Of a DNA stretch of 64,000 nt, positions 43,509-55,739 are shown piece by piece (the first letter of the stretch is position 1; every line of letters begins with the position of its first letter). Under the pieces are notes generated by a model. It did not search any database. It was not told the DNA's origin and saw nothing but the letters and a program-made list of their open reading frames with translations. The translations under genes and the position numbers were made by a program. Source of the stretch: Corella eumyota (taxonomy: Eukaryota; Chordata; Ascidiacea; Phlebobranchia; Corellidae); the NCBI GenBank assembly GCA_963082875.1, contig OY720100.1:7006001-7070000 (forward strand), in the 5' to 3' direction.

Positions 43509-44441
43509 CTAGATTTATTTGATAAATAAAATATAGTTCGAAAATATTTGATTATTTTTAACATAAATTTTTATAAATAAAAAAAGATATGCATAAACAT
43601 TAACTAAGAATATTACAAACCTTTGAGTTTTAATAAACAAACAAGCATTTATATATATAATACAAACAAAAACTAATATTTAACCCAGTTTTAAGTTGGT
43701 GATATTAGGATATAAATTATAGTAAATTTTAAATTCTTAAAATTGATTTTTATTAAATAAACAAGCATTTAAATATGAAAAATAAACGATAATTATTTTT
43801 CTAATATGTTTTTTAATTACTTATATTATAAAATACATCATACCAAATTTTTAATGCTTAATGTCGAACTTTAATTTTTAATGAACAAACCAGCATTTAA
43901 ATATAAAAAACAAACAAGAATTATTTTTTCATTTATTTTCGAATTATAAATATTATAAGATAAAACCGACCAAAATTTAAAAACCTAATAACAATCTTTA
44001 AATTTAAATAAACAAACACCTATTAATTAGTAATTAGTGACAAAAATTAAATTCGTTTTTGAGTTACTAATATCATGATATACAATTGACAAAAATTTAA
44101 AAAACTAATAACAACCTTTAAATTTTAATAATTAAACACCTATTATTAAATAATTAGTGATAAAAATTAAAATTTTAATTTATTTTTGGGTTACTAATAT
44201 CATAATATACAATTGACCAAGATTTAAAAAATTAATAACAACCTTTAAATTTTAATAAACAAACACCTATTAATTAGTAATTAGTGATAATTAAATGTCG
44301 TAAATAGGAGGTTTGCGATTCGTTGGGATAATAACAAACATACTAAAAATTTAGAACTTTTAGTTTTAAAGAACAAAAGTTATCGTCTTTCAAAATTCTG
44401 ACTAGAAAGAATAAAAACAATAATAATAATAATAATAATAA
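43509..44441 (+). repeat. Array 2 unit 7, class B, tail T1
   Basis: Class B body close to unit 1 through most of its length, T1 tail near 44,307, then an AAT microsatellite. Confidence 0.88.
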
Positions 44442-45634
44442 CTAGATTTATTTGATAAATAAAATATGGTTCGAAATTATTTGATTATTTTTAACATAAA
44501 TTTCTATAAATAAAAAAAGATATGCATAAACATTAACTAAGAATATTACATATATTTGAATAAACAAACAAGCATTTATATATACTATACACACAAAACT
44601 AATATTTAACGCAGTTTTAAGTTGTTTATATCAGGATATAGATTATACCAAATTTTAAATTCCTAAAATTGATTTTTGATTTAAATTAAATAAACAAGCA
44701 TTTAAATATGATAAACAATTGAAACTTATTTTTCAAATATGTTTTTCAACTACTTATATTTTAAAATACATTATACCAAATTTTTAATGCTTAATATCGG
44801 ACTTTAACTTTTAATCAACAAACAAGCATTTAAATATAATAAACAAAAAGAATTAATTTTTTTTTCATTTTCAAGTTATAAATATTATAACATATAACTG
44901 ACCAAAATTTAAAAATCTAATAACAATCATTAAATTTAAATAAACAAACACCTATTATTAGTAATTAGTGTCAAAAATTAAAATTTTAATTTATTTTTGA
45001 GTTACTAATATCATAATATACAATTGACAAAAATTTAAAAAATTAACAACAACCTTTAAATTTAAATAAACAAACACTTATTAATTAGTATTTAGTGATT
45101 AAAAATTAAAATTTTAATTCAGTTTTGAGATACTAATATCATGATATACAATTGACCAAGATTTGAAAAATTAATAACAACCTTTAAATTTTAATAAAGA
45201 AACACCTTTTAATTAGTAATTAGTGATAAAAATTAAAATTTTAATTCATTTTTGAGTTACTGATATCATGATATACAATTGACCAAGATTTAAAAAATAA
45301 ATAACAAACTTTAAATTTTAATAAATAAACACCTATTATTAACCAATTAGTGATAAAAATTAAAATTTTAATTTATTTTTGAGTTAGTAATATCATAATA
45401 TACAATTGACCAAGATTTAAAAAATTAATAACAACCTTTAAATTTTAATAAACAAACACCTATTAATTAGTAATTAGTGATAATTAAATGTCGTAAATAG
45501 GAGGTTTGCGATTCGTTGGGATAATAACAAACATACTAAAAATTTAGAACTTTTAGTTTTAAAGAACAAAAGTTATCGTCTTTCAAAATTCTGACTAGAA
45601 AGAATAAAAACAATAATAATAATAATAATAATAA
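44442..45634 (+). repeat. Array 2 unit 8, class B, tail T1
   Basis: A longer class B unit because of extra subrepeats. T1 tail near 45,499, then an AAT microsatellite. Confidence 0.88.
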
Positions 45635-46338
45635 CTAGATTTATTTGATAAATAAAATATGGTTCGAAATTGTTTGATTTTTTTTATAAATATAATTTAT
45701 TTAGTAGGTTTATTAATTAAATTATAAATTTAAATATGAACTTTTTTATATTTAAACCTAATTTTAACAAGCGAACACGCACTCATTGATATTGTAATAT
45801 AAAAGTAAACTAAATTTAAAAGCAAAATACCGATCTTAATTTTTTAGTAATCAAACAAGTATTAAAATATAATAATAACAAAACAATTAAAACGAAAATT
45901 TTACACATTGTTTACTTATATTTTAACATTTTACTTAAATTTTTAACCAATATTTTTTACTTTAATGGACAGCAAAAAGGACGATTTTTGACGGCGACCA
46001 GAACGCTATTAAATTATTCAAGCGTTAAACTCAGACTGATTCGTTATTTTATAAAAAAACTAAAATAATGATTAAACGATATTTAGCTAGAGTTAAATCT
46101 TCATTTTAAATAGCAACATACAAAATAATAATACCAACAACATATTAAAATTTCAGCAAATTTAATCTTTAAATTTTAATAATAAAATATATTAATTAGT
46201 AATTAGTGACATTTAAATGTCGTTAATAGGAGGTTTGCGATTCGTTGGGATAATAACAAACATACTAAAAATTTAGAACTTTTAGTTTTAAAGAACAAAA
46301 GTTATCGTCTTTCAAAATTTGTCAAATAAGAATAAAAA
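45635..46338 (+). repeat. Array 2 unit 9, class A, tail T1
   Basis: Class A unit with gacagcaaaaaggacg (one change from the usual form) and a T1 tail near 46,228. Confidence 0.9.
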
Positions 46339-46474
46339 CAATAATAATAATAATAATAAATATAATGACAATAACAATATGTTTCGAAATCTAAGATTTC
46401 GAACCATAATAATAAATACACTGACAATAACAATATGTTTCGAAATCTAAGATTTCGAACCATAATAATAATAA
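46339..46474 (+). repeat. Palindrome cluster 3 (2 copies)
   Basis: Palindrome cores at 46,383-46,403 and 46,439-46,459, set in AAT repeats and followed directly by the next head. Confidence 0.95.
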
Positions 46475-47182
46475 CTAGATTTATTTGATAAATAAAATAT
46501 GGTTCGAAATCGTTTGATTCTTTTTTATAAATATAATTTATTTAGTAGGTTTATTAATTAAATTATAAATTTAAATATGAACTTTTTTATATTTAAACCT
46601 AATTTTAACAAGCGAACACGCACTCATTGATATTGTAATATAAAAGTAAACTAAATTTAAAAGCAAAATACCGATCTTAATTTTTAGTAATCAAACAAGT
46701 ATTAAAATATAATAATAACAAAACAATTAAAACAAAAATTTTACACATTTTTTACTTACATTTTAACATTTTACTTAAATTTTCAACCGATATTTTTTAC
46801 TTTAATGGACAGCGATAAGGACGATTTTTGACGGCGACCAGAACGCTATTAAATTATTTAAGCGTTAAACTCACACTGATTCATTATTTTATAAAAAAAC
46901 AAAAATAATGATTAAACGATATTTAGCTAGAGTTAAACCTTCATTTTAAATAGCAACATACAAAATATTTAATACTAACAACATATTAAAATTTCAGCAA
47001 ATTTAATCTTTAAATTTTAATATTAAAATATATTAATTAGTAATTAGTGATAATTAAATGTCGTTAATAGGAGGTTTGCGATTCGTTGGGATAATAACAA
47101 ACATACTAAAAATTTAGAACTTTTAGTTTTAAAGAACAAAAGTTATCGTCTTTCAAAATTCGTCAAATAAGAATAAAAACAA
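46475..47182 (+). repeat. Array 2 unit 10, class A, tail T1
   Basis: A 708-bp class A unit with a T1 tail near 47,069. Confidence 0.9.
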
Positions 47183-47857
47183 CTAGATTTATTTGATAAA
47201 TAAAATATGGTTCGAAATTATTTGATTATGTTTAGCATAAATTTTTATAAATAAAAAAAATATGCATACACCTTAACTAAGAATATTACATATCTTTGAT
47301 TTTTAATAAACAAACAAGCATTTAAATATATTATACAAATAAAATTAATTTTTTAACCCAGTTTTATGTTGTTAATATCAGGATATACATTATACTAAAT
47401 TTTAAATTCCAAAAATTAATTTTTGATTTTTAATAAATAAACAAGCATTTAAATAAAATAAACAACCAAAAATTATTTTTTAAACATGTATTTTAATTAC
47501 AAATCTTATAAAATACATTATATTAAATTTTAAACGCCTAATATCAAAATTTTATTTTTAATAAACAAACAAGAATTTAAATATAATAAACAAACAAAAA
47601 TTAAATTTTTAATCCATTTTCGAGTTATTAATATTATGATATATAACTGACCAAAATTTGAAAACTTAATAACAATCTCTAAATTTTAATAAACAAACAC
47701 CTATTAATTACTAATTATTAATACTTAAATTATCAAAATAGGAGGATTGAAACACAATATGATAATAAACAACATACTCAAATTTAAAAAATTTATATAC
47801 ACCAAATCAAAAGTTATACGATTTCAAAATTCGGATTAGTAAGAATAAAAATAAAAA
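47183..47857 (+). repeat. Array 2 unit 11, class D, tail T2
   Basis: Marked by gattatgtttagcataaa and tatgcatacacctt. T2 tail near 47,741. Confidence 0.88.
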
Positions 47858-49254
47858 CTAGATTTATTTGATAAATAAAAAATGGTTCGAAATTATATGA
47901 TTATTTTTAAAATTAATCTTTATTGTAAATAAATTTATAGACAAACATTACCTAATTAAAAATATTAACTAAACTTATTAACCAAATATTACATGTACTT
48001 TTTTTAATTATTACACTAACAAATTAAATTTTTTTTTTGTTCTGTGCTTAAACAACCATCTTTAGTTTTTATGGAATAAACAAGCATTTAAATATGATAA
48101 ACATACATAAGTTAATTTTTTAACTCGTTTTTATGTAAATCATATCATAATATACGATTGACCAAGATTGAAAAAAATAATAACAATTTTTAAATTCTAA
48201 TAAACAAACACTTATGGCTTGGTAATTAATAATAAAAATTACAATTTTAATTCATTTTTGAGTTACCAATATCATGATATTCAATTAACCAAAATTTAAA
48301 AAATAAACAATAATCTTTCAATTTTAATAAACAAACACCTATTAATTAGTGATAAAAATTAAAATTTTAATTCTTTTTTGAATTACTAATATCATAATAT
48401 ACAATTGACCAAGATTTAAAAAATTAATAACAATCTTTAAATTTTAATAAACAAACACCTATTAATTAGTAATTAATGGTAAAAATTAAAATTTTAATTC
48501 ATTTTTGAGTTACTAATATTATGTTATACAATTGACCAAGATTTAAAGAATTAATAACAATCTCTTTAAATTTTAATAAACAAACACCTATTAATTAGTG
48601 ATTAGTGATAAAAATTAAAATTTTAATTTATTTTTGAGTTACTAATATCATAATATACAATTGACCAAGATTTAAAAAATTAATAACAATCTTTAAATTT
48701 TAATAAACAAGCACCTATTAATTAGTAATTAATGGTAAAAATTAAAATTTTAATTCATTTTTGAGTTACTAATATTATGATATACAATTGACCAAGATTT
48801 AAAGAATTAATAACAATATCTTTAAATTTTAATAAACAAACACCTATTAATTAGTGATTAGTGATAAAAATTAAAATTTTAATTTATTTTTGAGTTACTA
48901 ATATCATAATATACAATTGACCAAGATTTGAAAATTTAATAACAATCTTTAAATTTTAATAAACAAACACCTATTAATTATTAATTAGTGGTAAAAATTA
49001 AAATTTTAAATCATTTTTGAGTTACTAATATTATGATATACAGTTGACCAAGATTTGAAGAATTAATACCAATCTTTAAATTTTAATAAATAAACAATCA
49101 ATTAGTAATTAGTAATAATTAAATTTTGAAAATAGGAGGATTGGATCACAATATTATTATAAACAACATACTAAAATTTTAGAACTTAATATATACAAGA
49201 TCAAAAGTTATTCTATTTCAAAATTCAAAAAAGTAAGAATAAAAATAATAAAAT
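47858..49254 (+). repeat. Array 2 unit 12, class E, expanded subrepeats
   Basis: Class E start, then a long run of subrepeats to about 49,100 (seven or eight copies by eye) and a T2-like tail with aggaggattggatcac near 49,135. Confidence 0.85.
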
Positions 49255-49540
49255 TGACAATTAAATATAATAAACAAACAAAAATTAAATTTTTAATCTA
49301 TTTTCGAGTTATTAATATTATGATATATAACTGACCAAAATTTGAAAACTTAATAACGATCTCTAAATTTTAATAAACAAACACCTATTAATTACTAATT
49401 AATAATATTTAATTTATCAAAATAGGAGGATTGAAACACGATATGATAATAAACAACATACTAAAATTTTAAAAATTTATATACACAAAAACAAAAGTTA
49501 TTCGATTTCAAAATTCGGATTAGTAAGAATAAAAATAAAA
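49255..49540 (+). repeat. Headless class D fragment, tail T2
   Basis: Class D 3' sequence begins without a head after aataaaattgac and runs to a T2 tail near 49,425. Confidence 0.82.
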
Positions 49541-49659
49541 ATAATAATAAATATACGGACAATAACAATATGTTTCGAAATCTAAGATTTCGAACCATAA
49601 TAATAATAAATATACGGACAATAACAATATGTTTCGAAATCTAAGATTTCGAACCATAA
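49541..49659 (+). repeat. Palindrome cluster 4 (2 copies)
   Basis: Cores at 49,574-49,594 and 49,633-49,653. The second is followed by ccataactag, so only six bases separate palindrome and CTAG. Confidence 0.95.
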
Positions 49660-50078
49660 CTAGATTTATTTGATAAATAAAATATGGTTCGAAATTATTT
49701 GATTATTTTTAACATAAAATTTTATAAATAAAAAATATATGCATAAACATTAACTAAGAATATTACATACCTTTGATTTTTAATTTACAAACCAGCATTT
49801 AATATAACAAACAAATAAGAATTATTTTTTAATTATCTTCAAATTTTAAATATAATAAGATATAACCGACCAAAATTTAAAAACCTAATATCAATCTTTA
49901 AATTTGAATAAACAAACACCCATTAATTAGTAATTAGTGATGAAAATTTTAATTTTAATTTATTTTTGAGTTAGTAATATCATGATATACAATTGACCAA
50001 GATTTAAAAAATTAATAACAACCTTTAAATTTTAATAATAAAACACCTTTTAATTAGTAATTAGTGATAAAAATTAAT
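49660..50078 (+). repeat. Array 2 unit 13, class C, no tail
   Basis: Class C unit cut off after its first subrepeats. No T3 tail is present before the palindrome cluster. Confidence 0.85.
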
Positions 50079-50254
50079 AAAAACAATAATAACAAAAGAA
50101 TAAAAACAATAATAACAATAAATACACTGACAATAACAATATGTTTCGAAATCTAAGATTTCGAACCATAATAAAAATAATAATAATAATAATAAGTATA
50201 ATGACAATAACAATATGTTTCGAAATCTAAGATTTCGAACCATAATAATAATAA
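50079..50254 (+). repeat. Palindrome cluster 5 (2 copies)
   Basis: Cores at 50,145-50,165 and 50,219-50,239, separated by an AAT/AAAT run. Confidence 0.95.
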
Positions 50255-51055
50255 CTAGATTTATTTGATAAATAAAATATGGTTCGAAATTTTTTGATTA
50301 TATTTAACATAAATTTTTATAAATAAAAAAAGATATGCATAAACATTAACTAAGAATATTACATATCTTCGAATAAACAAACAAGCATTTATATATACTA
50401 TACACACAAAAACTAATATTTAACGCAGTTTTAAGTTGTTTATATCAGGATATAGATTATACCAAATTTTAAATTCCTAAAATTGATTTTTGATTTAAAT
50501 TAAATAAACAAGCATTTAAATATGATAAACAATTGAAACTTATTTTTCAAATATGTTTTTCAACTACTTATATTTTAAAATACATTATACCAAATTTTTA
50601 ATGCTTAATATCGGACTTTAACTTTTAATCAACAAACAAGCATTTAAATATAATAAACAAACAAGAATTAATTTTTATTTCATTTTCAAGTTATAAATAT
50701 TATAAGATATAACTGACCAAAAATTAAAAATCTAATAACAATCATTAAATTTAAATAAACAAACACCTATTTATTAGTAATTAGTGTCAAAAATTAAAAT
50801 TTTAATTCAGTTTTGAGTTACTAATATCATGATATACAATTGACCAAGATTTGAAAAATTAATAACAACCTTTAAATTTTAATAAAGAAACACCTATTAA
50901 TTAGTAATTAGTGATAATTAAATGTCGTAAATAGGAGGTTTGCGATTCGTTGGGATAATAACAAACATACTAAAAATTTAGAACTTTTAGTTTTAAAGAA
51001 CAAAAGTTATCGTCTTTCAAAATTCTGACTAGAAAGAATAAAAACAATACTAATA
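50255..51055 (+). repeat. Array 2 unit 14, class B, tail T1
   Basis: Class B body resembling unit 8 with fewer subrepeats. T1 tail near 50,934. Confidence 0.88.
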
Positions 51056-51366
51056 ATAATAATAATAAATACACTGACAATAACAATATGTTTCGAAATC
51101 TAAGATTTCGAACCATAATAAGTATAATGACAATAACAATATGTTTCGAAATCTAAGATTTCGAACCATAATAATAAAAATAATAATAAGTATAATGATA
51201 ATAACAATATGTTTCGAAATTTAAGATTTCGAACCATAATAATAATAATAATAAATACACTGACAATAACAATATGTTTCGAAATCTAAGATTTCGAACC
51301 ATAATAATAAATATAATGACAATAGCAATATGTTTCGAAATCTAAGATTTCGAACCATAATAATAA
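51056..51366 (+). repeat. Palindrome cluster 6 (5 copies)
   Basis: The largest cluster. Cores lie at about 51,092, 51,145, 51,213 (one arm base changed), 51,278 and 51,334. Linkers alternate between aaatacactgac and agtataatgac types. Confidence 0.95.
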
Positions 51367-52074
51367 CTAGATTTATTTGATAAATAAAATATGGTTCGAA
51401 ATCGTTTGATTCTTTTTTATAAATATAATTTATTTAGTAGGTTTATTAATTAAATTATAAATTTAAATATGAACTTTTTTATATTTAAACCTAATTTTAA
51501 CAAACGAAAACGCATTCATTGATATTGTAATAGAAAAGTAAACTAAATTTAAAAGCAAAATACCGATCTTAATTTTATAGTAATCAAACGAGTATTAAAA
51601 TATAATAATAACAAAACAATTAAAAAAAAAATTTTACACATTTTTGACTTATACTTTAACATTTTACTTAAATTTTCAACCAATATTTTTTACTTTAATA
51701 GACAGCGAAAAGGAAAATTTTTGACGGCGACCAGAACGCTATTAAATTATTCAAGTGTTAAACTCACACTGATTCGTTATTTTATAAAAAACTAAAATAA
51801 TGATTAAACGATATTTAGCTAGAGTTAAATCTTCATTTTAAATAGCAACATACAAAATAATAATACCAACAACATAATAAAATTTCAGAAAATTTAATCT
51901 TTAAATTTTAATAATAAAATATATTAATTAGTAATTAGTGACATTTAAATATCGTAAATAGAAGGTTTGCGATTCGTTGGGATGATAACAAACATACTAA
52001 AAATTAAGAACTTTTAGTTTTAAAGAGCAAAAGTTATCGTCTTTCAAAATTCGGTCAAATAAGAATAAAAACAA
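51367..52074 (+). repeat. Array 2 unit 15, class A, tail T1
   Basis: A 708-bp class A unit. Its tail has the variant agaaggtttgcgattcgt near 51,960. Confidence 0.9.
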
Positions 52075-52753
52075 CTAGATTTATTTGATAAATAAAATAT
52101 GGTTCGAAATTATTTGATTATTTTTAGCATAAATTTTTAAAAATAAAAAAATAACATACATACACCTTAACTAAGAATATTACATATCTTTGATTTTTAA
52201 TAAACAAACAAGCATTTAAATATATTGTACAAATAAAATTATTTTTTCAATCCAGTTTTATGTTGTCAATATTAGGATATACATTATATTAAATTTTAAA
52301 TTCCTAAAATTGATTTTTGATTTTTAATAAATAAACAAGCATTTAAATAAAATAAACAACCAAAAATTATTTTTTAAACAAGTATTTTATTACAAATATT
52401 ATAAAATACATTATATTAAATTTTAAATTCCCAATATCAAACTTTTATTTTTAATAAACAAACAAGAATTTAAATATAATAAACAAACAAAAATTTAATT
52501 TTTAATCCATTTTCGAGTTATTAATATTATGATATATAACTGACCAAAATTTGAAAACTTAATAACGATCTCTAAATTTTAATAAACAAACACCTATTAA
52601 TTACTAATTAATAATATTTAATTTATTAAAATAGGAGAATTGAAACACGATATGATAATAAACAACATACTAAAATTTTAAAAATTTATATACACAAAAA
52701 CAAAAGTTATTCGATTTCAAAATTCGGATTAGTAAGAATAAAAATAAAAATAA
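52075..52753 (+). repeat. Array 2 unit 16, class D, tail T2
   Basis: Class D body with a T2 tail near 52,632. Confidence 0.88.
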
Positions 52754-53772
52754 CTAGATTTATTTGATAAATAAAATATGGTTCGAAATCGTTTGATTTT
52801 TTTTATAAATATAATTTATTTAGTAGGTTTATTAAATAAATTATAAATTTAAATATTAACTTTTTTTAATTTAAACCTAATTTTAACAAACGAACACGCA
52901 TTCATTGATATTGTAATATAAAAGTAAACTAAATTTAAAAGCAAAATACCGATCTTAATTTTTGGTAATCAAACGAGTATTAAAATATAATAATAACAAA
53001 ACAATTAAAAAAAAAATTTACACATTTTTTACTTATACTTTGACATTTTACTTAAATTTTCAACCAATATATTTTACTTTAATGGACAGCGAAAAGGACG
53101 ATTTTTGACGGCGACCAAAACGCTATTAAATTATTCAAGCGTTAAACTCACACTGATTCGTTATTTTATAAAAAAAAAAATTACACCTTAACTAAGAATA
53201 TTACATGTCTTTGATTTTTAATAAACAAACAAGCATTTATTTATATTATACAAATAAAATTAATTTTTTAACCCAGTTTTATGTTGTTAATATCAAGATA
53301 TACATTTTACTAAATTTTAAATTCCCAAAATTGATTTTTGATTTTTAATAAATAAACAAGCATTTGAATAAAATAAACAAACAAAAATTATTTTTTAAAC
53401 ATGTAATTTAATTACTAATATCATAAAATACATTATATTAAATTTTAAATGCTTAATATCAAACTTTAATTTTTAATAAACAAACAAGAATTTAAATATA
53501 ATAAACAAACAAAAATTAAATTTTTAATCCATTTTCGAGTTATTAATATCATGATATATAACTGACCAAAATTTGAAAACTTAATAACGATCTCTAAATT
53601 TCAATAAACAAACACCTATTAATTAATAATTAGTAATACTTAAATTATCAAAATAGGAGGATTGAAACACAATAGGATAATAAACAACATACTAAAATTT
53701 TAAAAATTTATATACACAAAATCAAAAGTTATTCGATTTCAAAATTCGGATTAGTAAGAATAAAAATAAAAA
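52754..53772 (+). repeat. Array 2 unit 17, A/D chimera, tail T2
   Basis: A class A 5' part to about 53,170 is joined through an A run to a class D body, as in unit 4. T2 tail near 53,655. The shared join points to duplication of one chimeric parent. Confidence 0.87.
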
Positions 53773-54507
53773 CTAGATTTATTTGATAAATAAAATATGG
53801 TTCGAAATTATTTGATTATTTTTAACATAAAATTTTATAAATAAAAAATATATGCATAAACATTAACTAAGAATATTACATACCTTTGATTTTTAATTAA
53901 CAAACCAGCATTTAATATAACAAACAAACAAGAATTATTTTTTAATTATCTTCAAATTTTAAATATAATAAGATATAACCGACCAAAATTAAAAACCTAA
54001 TTTTAATCTTTAAATTTGAATAAACAAACACGCATTAATTAGTAATTAGTGATGAAAATTTTAATTTTAATTCATTTTTGAGTTAGTAATATCATGATAT
54101 ACAATTGACCAGGATTTAAAAAGTTAATAACAACTTTTAAATTTGAATAAACAAACACCTATTAATTAGTAATTAGTGATAAAAATTAAAATTTTAATTC
54201 GTTTTTGAGTTAGTAATATCATGATATACAATTGACCAAAATTTAAAAAATTAATAACAACCTTTAAATTATAATAAATAAACACCTATTAATTAGTAAT
54301 TAGTGATAAAAATTAAAATTTTATTTCATTTTTCAGTTACCAATATCATGATATACAATTGACCAAGATTTAAAAAATTAATAACAAACTTTAAATTTTA
54401 ATAAATAAACACTTATTAATTAGTAATTAGTAATAATTAAAGGTTGTAAATAAGAGAATGAAAACATAATCTAATAATAAACAACATACTAAAATTTTAG
54501 ATTTTTA
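53773..54507 (+). repeat. Array 2 unit 18, class C, cut T3 tail
   Basis: Class C unit like unit 6. The T3 tail (variant taagagaatgaaaacat) is cut short, so the next head follows after atttttacta. Confidence 0.87.
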
Positions 54508-55185
54508 CTAGATTTATTTGATAAATAAAATATGGTTTGAAATTATTTGATTATGTTTAGCATAATTTTTTATAAATAAAAAAAATATGCAAACACCTTA
54601 ACTAAGAATATTACATATCTTTGATTTTTAATAAACAAACAAGCATTTAAATATATTATACAAATAAAATTAATTTTTCAACCCAGTTTTATGTTGTTAA
54701 TATCAGGATATACATTATACTAAATTTTAAATTCCAAAAATTAATTTTTGATTTTTAATAAATAAACAAGCATTTAAATAAAATAAACAACCAAAAATTA
54801 TTTTTTAAACATGTATTTTAATTACAAATATTATAAAATACATTAGATTAAATTTTAAATGCCTAATATCAAACTTTTATTTTTAATAAACAAACAAGAA
54901 CTTAAATATAATAAACAAACAAAAATTAAATTTTTAATTCATTTTCGAGTTATTAATATTATGATATATAACTGACCAAAATTTGAAAACTTAATACCGA
55001 TCTCTAAATTTTAATAAAGAAACACCTATTAATTACTAATTAATAATACTTAAATTATCAAAATAGGAGGATTGAAACACAATATGATAATAAACAACAT
55101 ACTAAAATTTTAAAAATTTATATACACAAAATCAAAAGTTATTCGATTTCAAAATTCGGATTAGTAAGAATAAAAATAAAAATAA
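54508..55185 (+). repeat. Array 2 unit 19, class D, tail T2
   Basis: The last unit, class D, with a T2 tail near 55,066. Confidence 0.88.
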
Positions 55186-55436
55186 TAATAAATATACGGA
55201 CAATAACAATATGTTTCGAAATCTAAGATTTCGAACCATAATAAAAATAAAAATAATAATAAATATACGGACAATAACAATATGTTTCGAAATCTAAGAT
55301 TTCGAACCATAATAATAAATATACGGACAATAACAATATGTTTCGAAATCTAAGATTTCGAACCATAATAAAAATAATAATAAATATACGGACAATAACA
55401 ATATGTTTCAAAATCTAAGATTTCGAACCATAATTA
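55186..55436 (+). repeat. Palindrome cluster 7 (4 copies), array end
   Basis: Cores at about 55,215, 55,286, 55,342 and 55,407, with tatacggacaataac linkers. No head follows, so the array ends on a palindrome module. Confidence 0.95.
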
Positions 55437-55599
55437 TTCAATTTTATCATTTTCGTTTATTTCAGTTTAATTCCTACTTGATTTCTCAATTTTAAAATTG
55501 ATATAATAAAAATTTAAAATTTTGTTGTTGTAAAGTTGTTGTTTAATGCAATTAATAAAAATTGTAGGTGGATGCGATACCACCCCGTTTAATCAAATA
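55437..55599. other. AT-rich spacer with a short hairpin
   Basis: Non-array sequence. The only visible structure is a GC-rich inverted repeat, ggtgg (55,567-55,571) and ccacc (55,580-55,584), around atgcgata. No gene is seen. Confidence 0.5.
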
Positions 55600-55731
55600 A
55601 TTAAAAACGTTTGGTTTATTTATTTATTTAATAGCCTCAGTTAAGTAATGTTTATGTTAATATTTATTTAATTATAAATATTTATTCTCAAAATAACTTT
55701 TAACCATACTTTATTTATCAAATAAATCTTG
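55600..55731 (-). repeat. Inverted, decayed array 2 unit start (class E-like)
   Basis: On the minus strand, agatttatttgataaataa at the high end is followed by tatggtt and then sequence like class E (aaacattac, ttaactgag). It faces the array across about 160 bp. Confidence 0.75.
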
Positions 55732-55739
55732 TTTAGGTT

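Larger units (their letters stand above)
37190..55436 (+). repeat. Array 2: modular tandem units with a common head
   Basis: Nineteen units start with ctagatttatttgataaa and continue into atatggttcgaaat. Unit lengths run from about 595 to 1,802 bp. Most end with a tail containing agg(a)gg, then a stretch ending agaataaaaa(c/t)aata. Five body classes are named here: A (contains gacagcgaaaagg), B, C, D and E. Preferred tails are T1 aggaggtttgcgattcgt for A and B, T2 aggaggattgaaacac for D, and T3 aggagaatgaaaacat for C. Many bodies contain a 127-128-bp subrepeat with caaacacctattaattag. The family is not recognised. Confidence 0.93.

Noticed and set aside
37991-55070. aggagg in unit tails as ribosome binding sites
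   Set aside because: No reading frame follows in any unit, and the host is eukaryotic. It is simply a conserved tail word.
40825-55411. Minus-strand open frames rich in Ile, Tyr and Leu at 40,825, 50,061 and 55,223
   Set aside because: They are translations of palindrome modules and AAT runs. The peptide repeats only mirror the DNA repeat.
39001-55436. Palindromic repeats with spacers as a CRISPR-like array
   Set aside because: The spacers are near-identical linkers and AAT runs, not unique sequences, and the surroundings are a eukaryotic genome without cas genes.
37190-55436. Array 2 as a coding transposon cluster
   Set aside because: No open frame of useful length or transposase, helicase or reverse transcriptase motif was found in any unit. 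If mobile at all, the units are non-autonomous.
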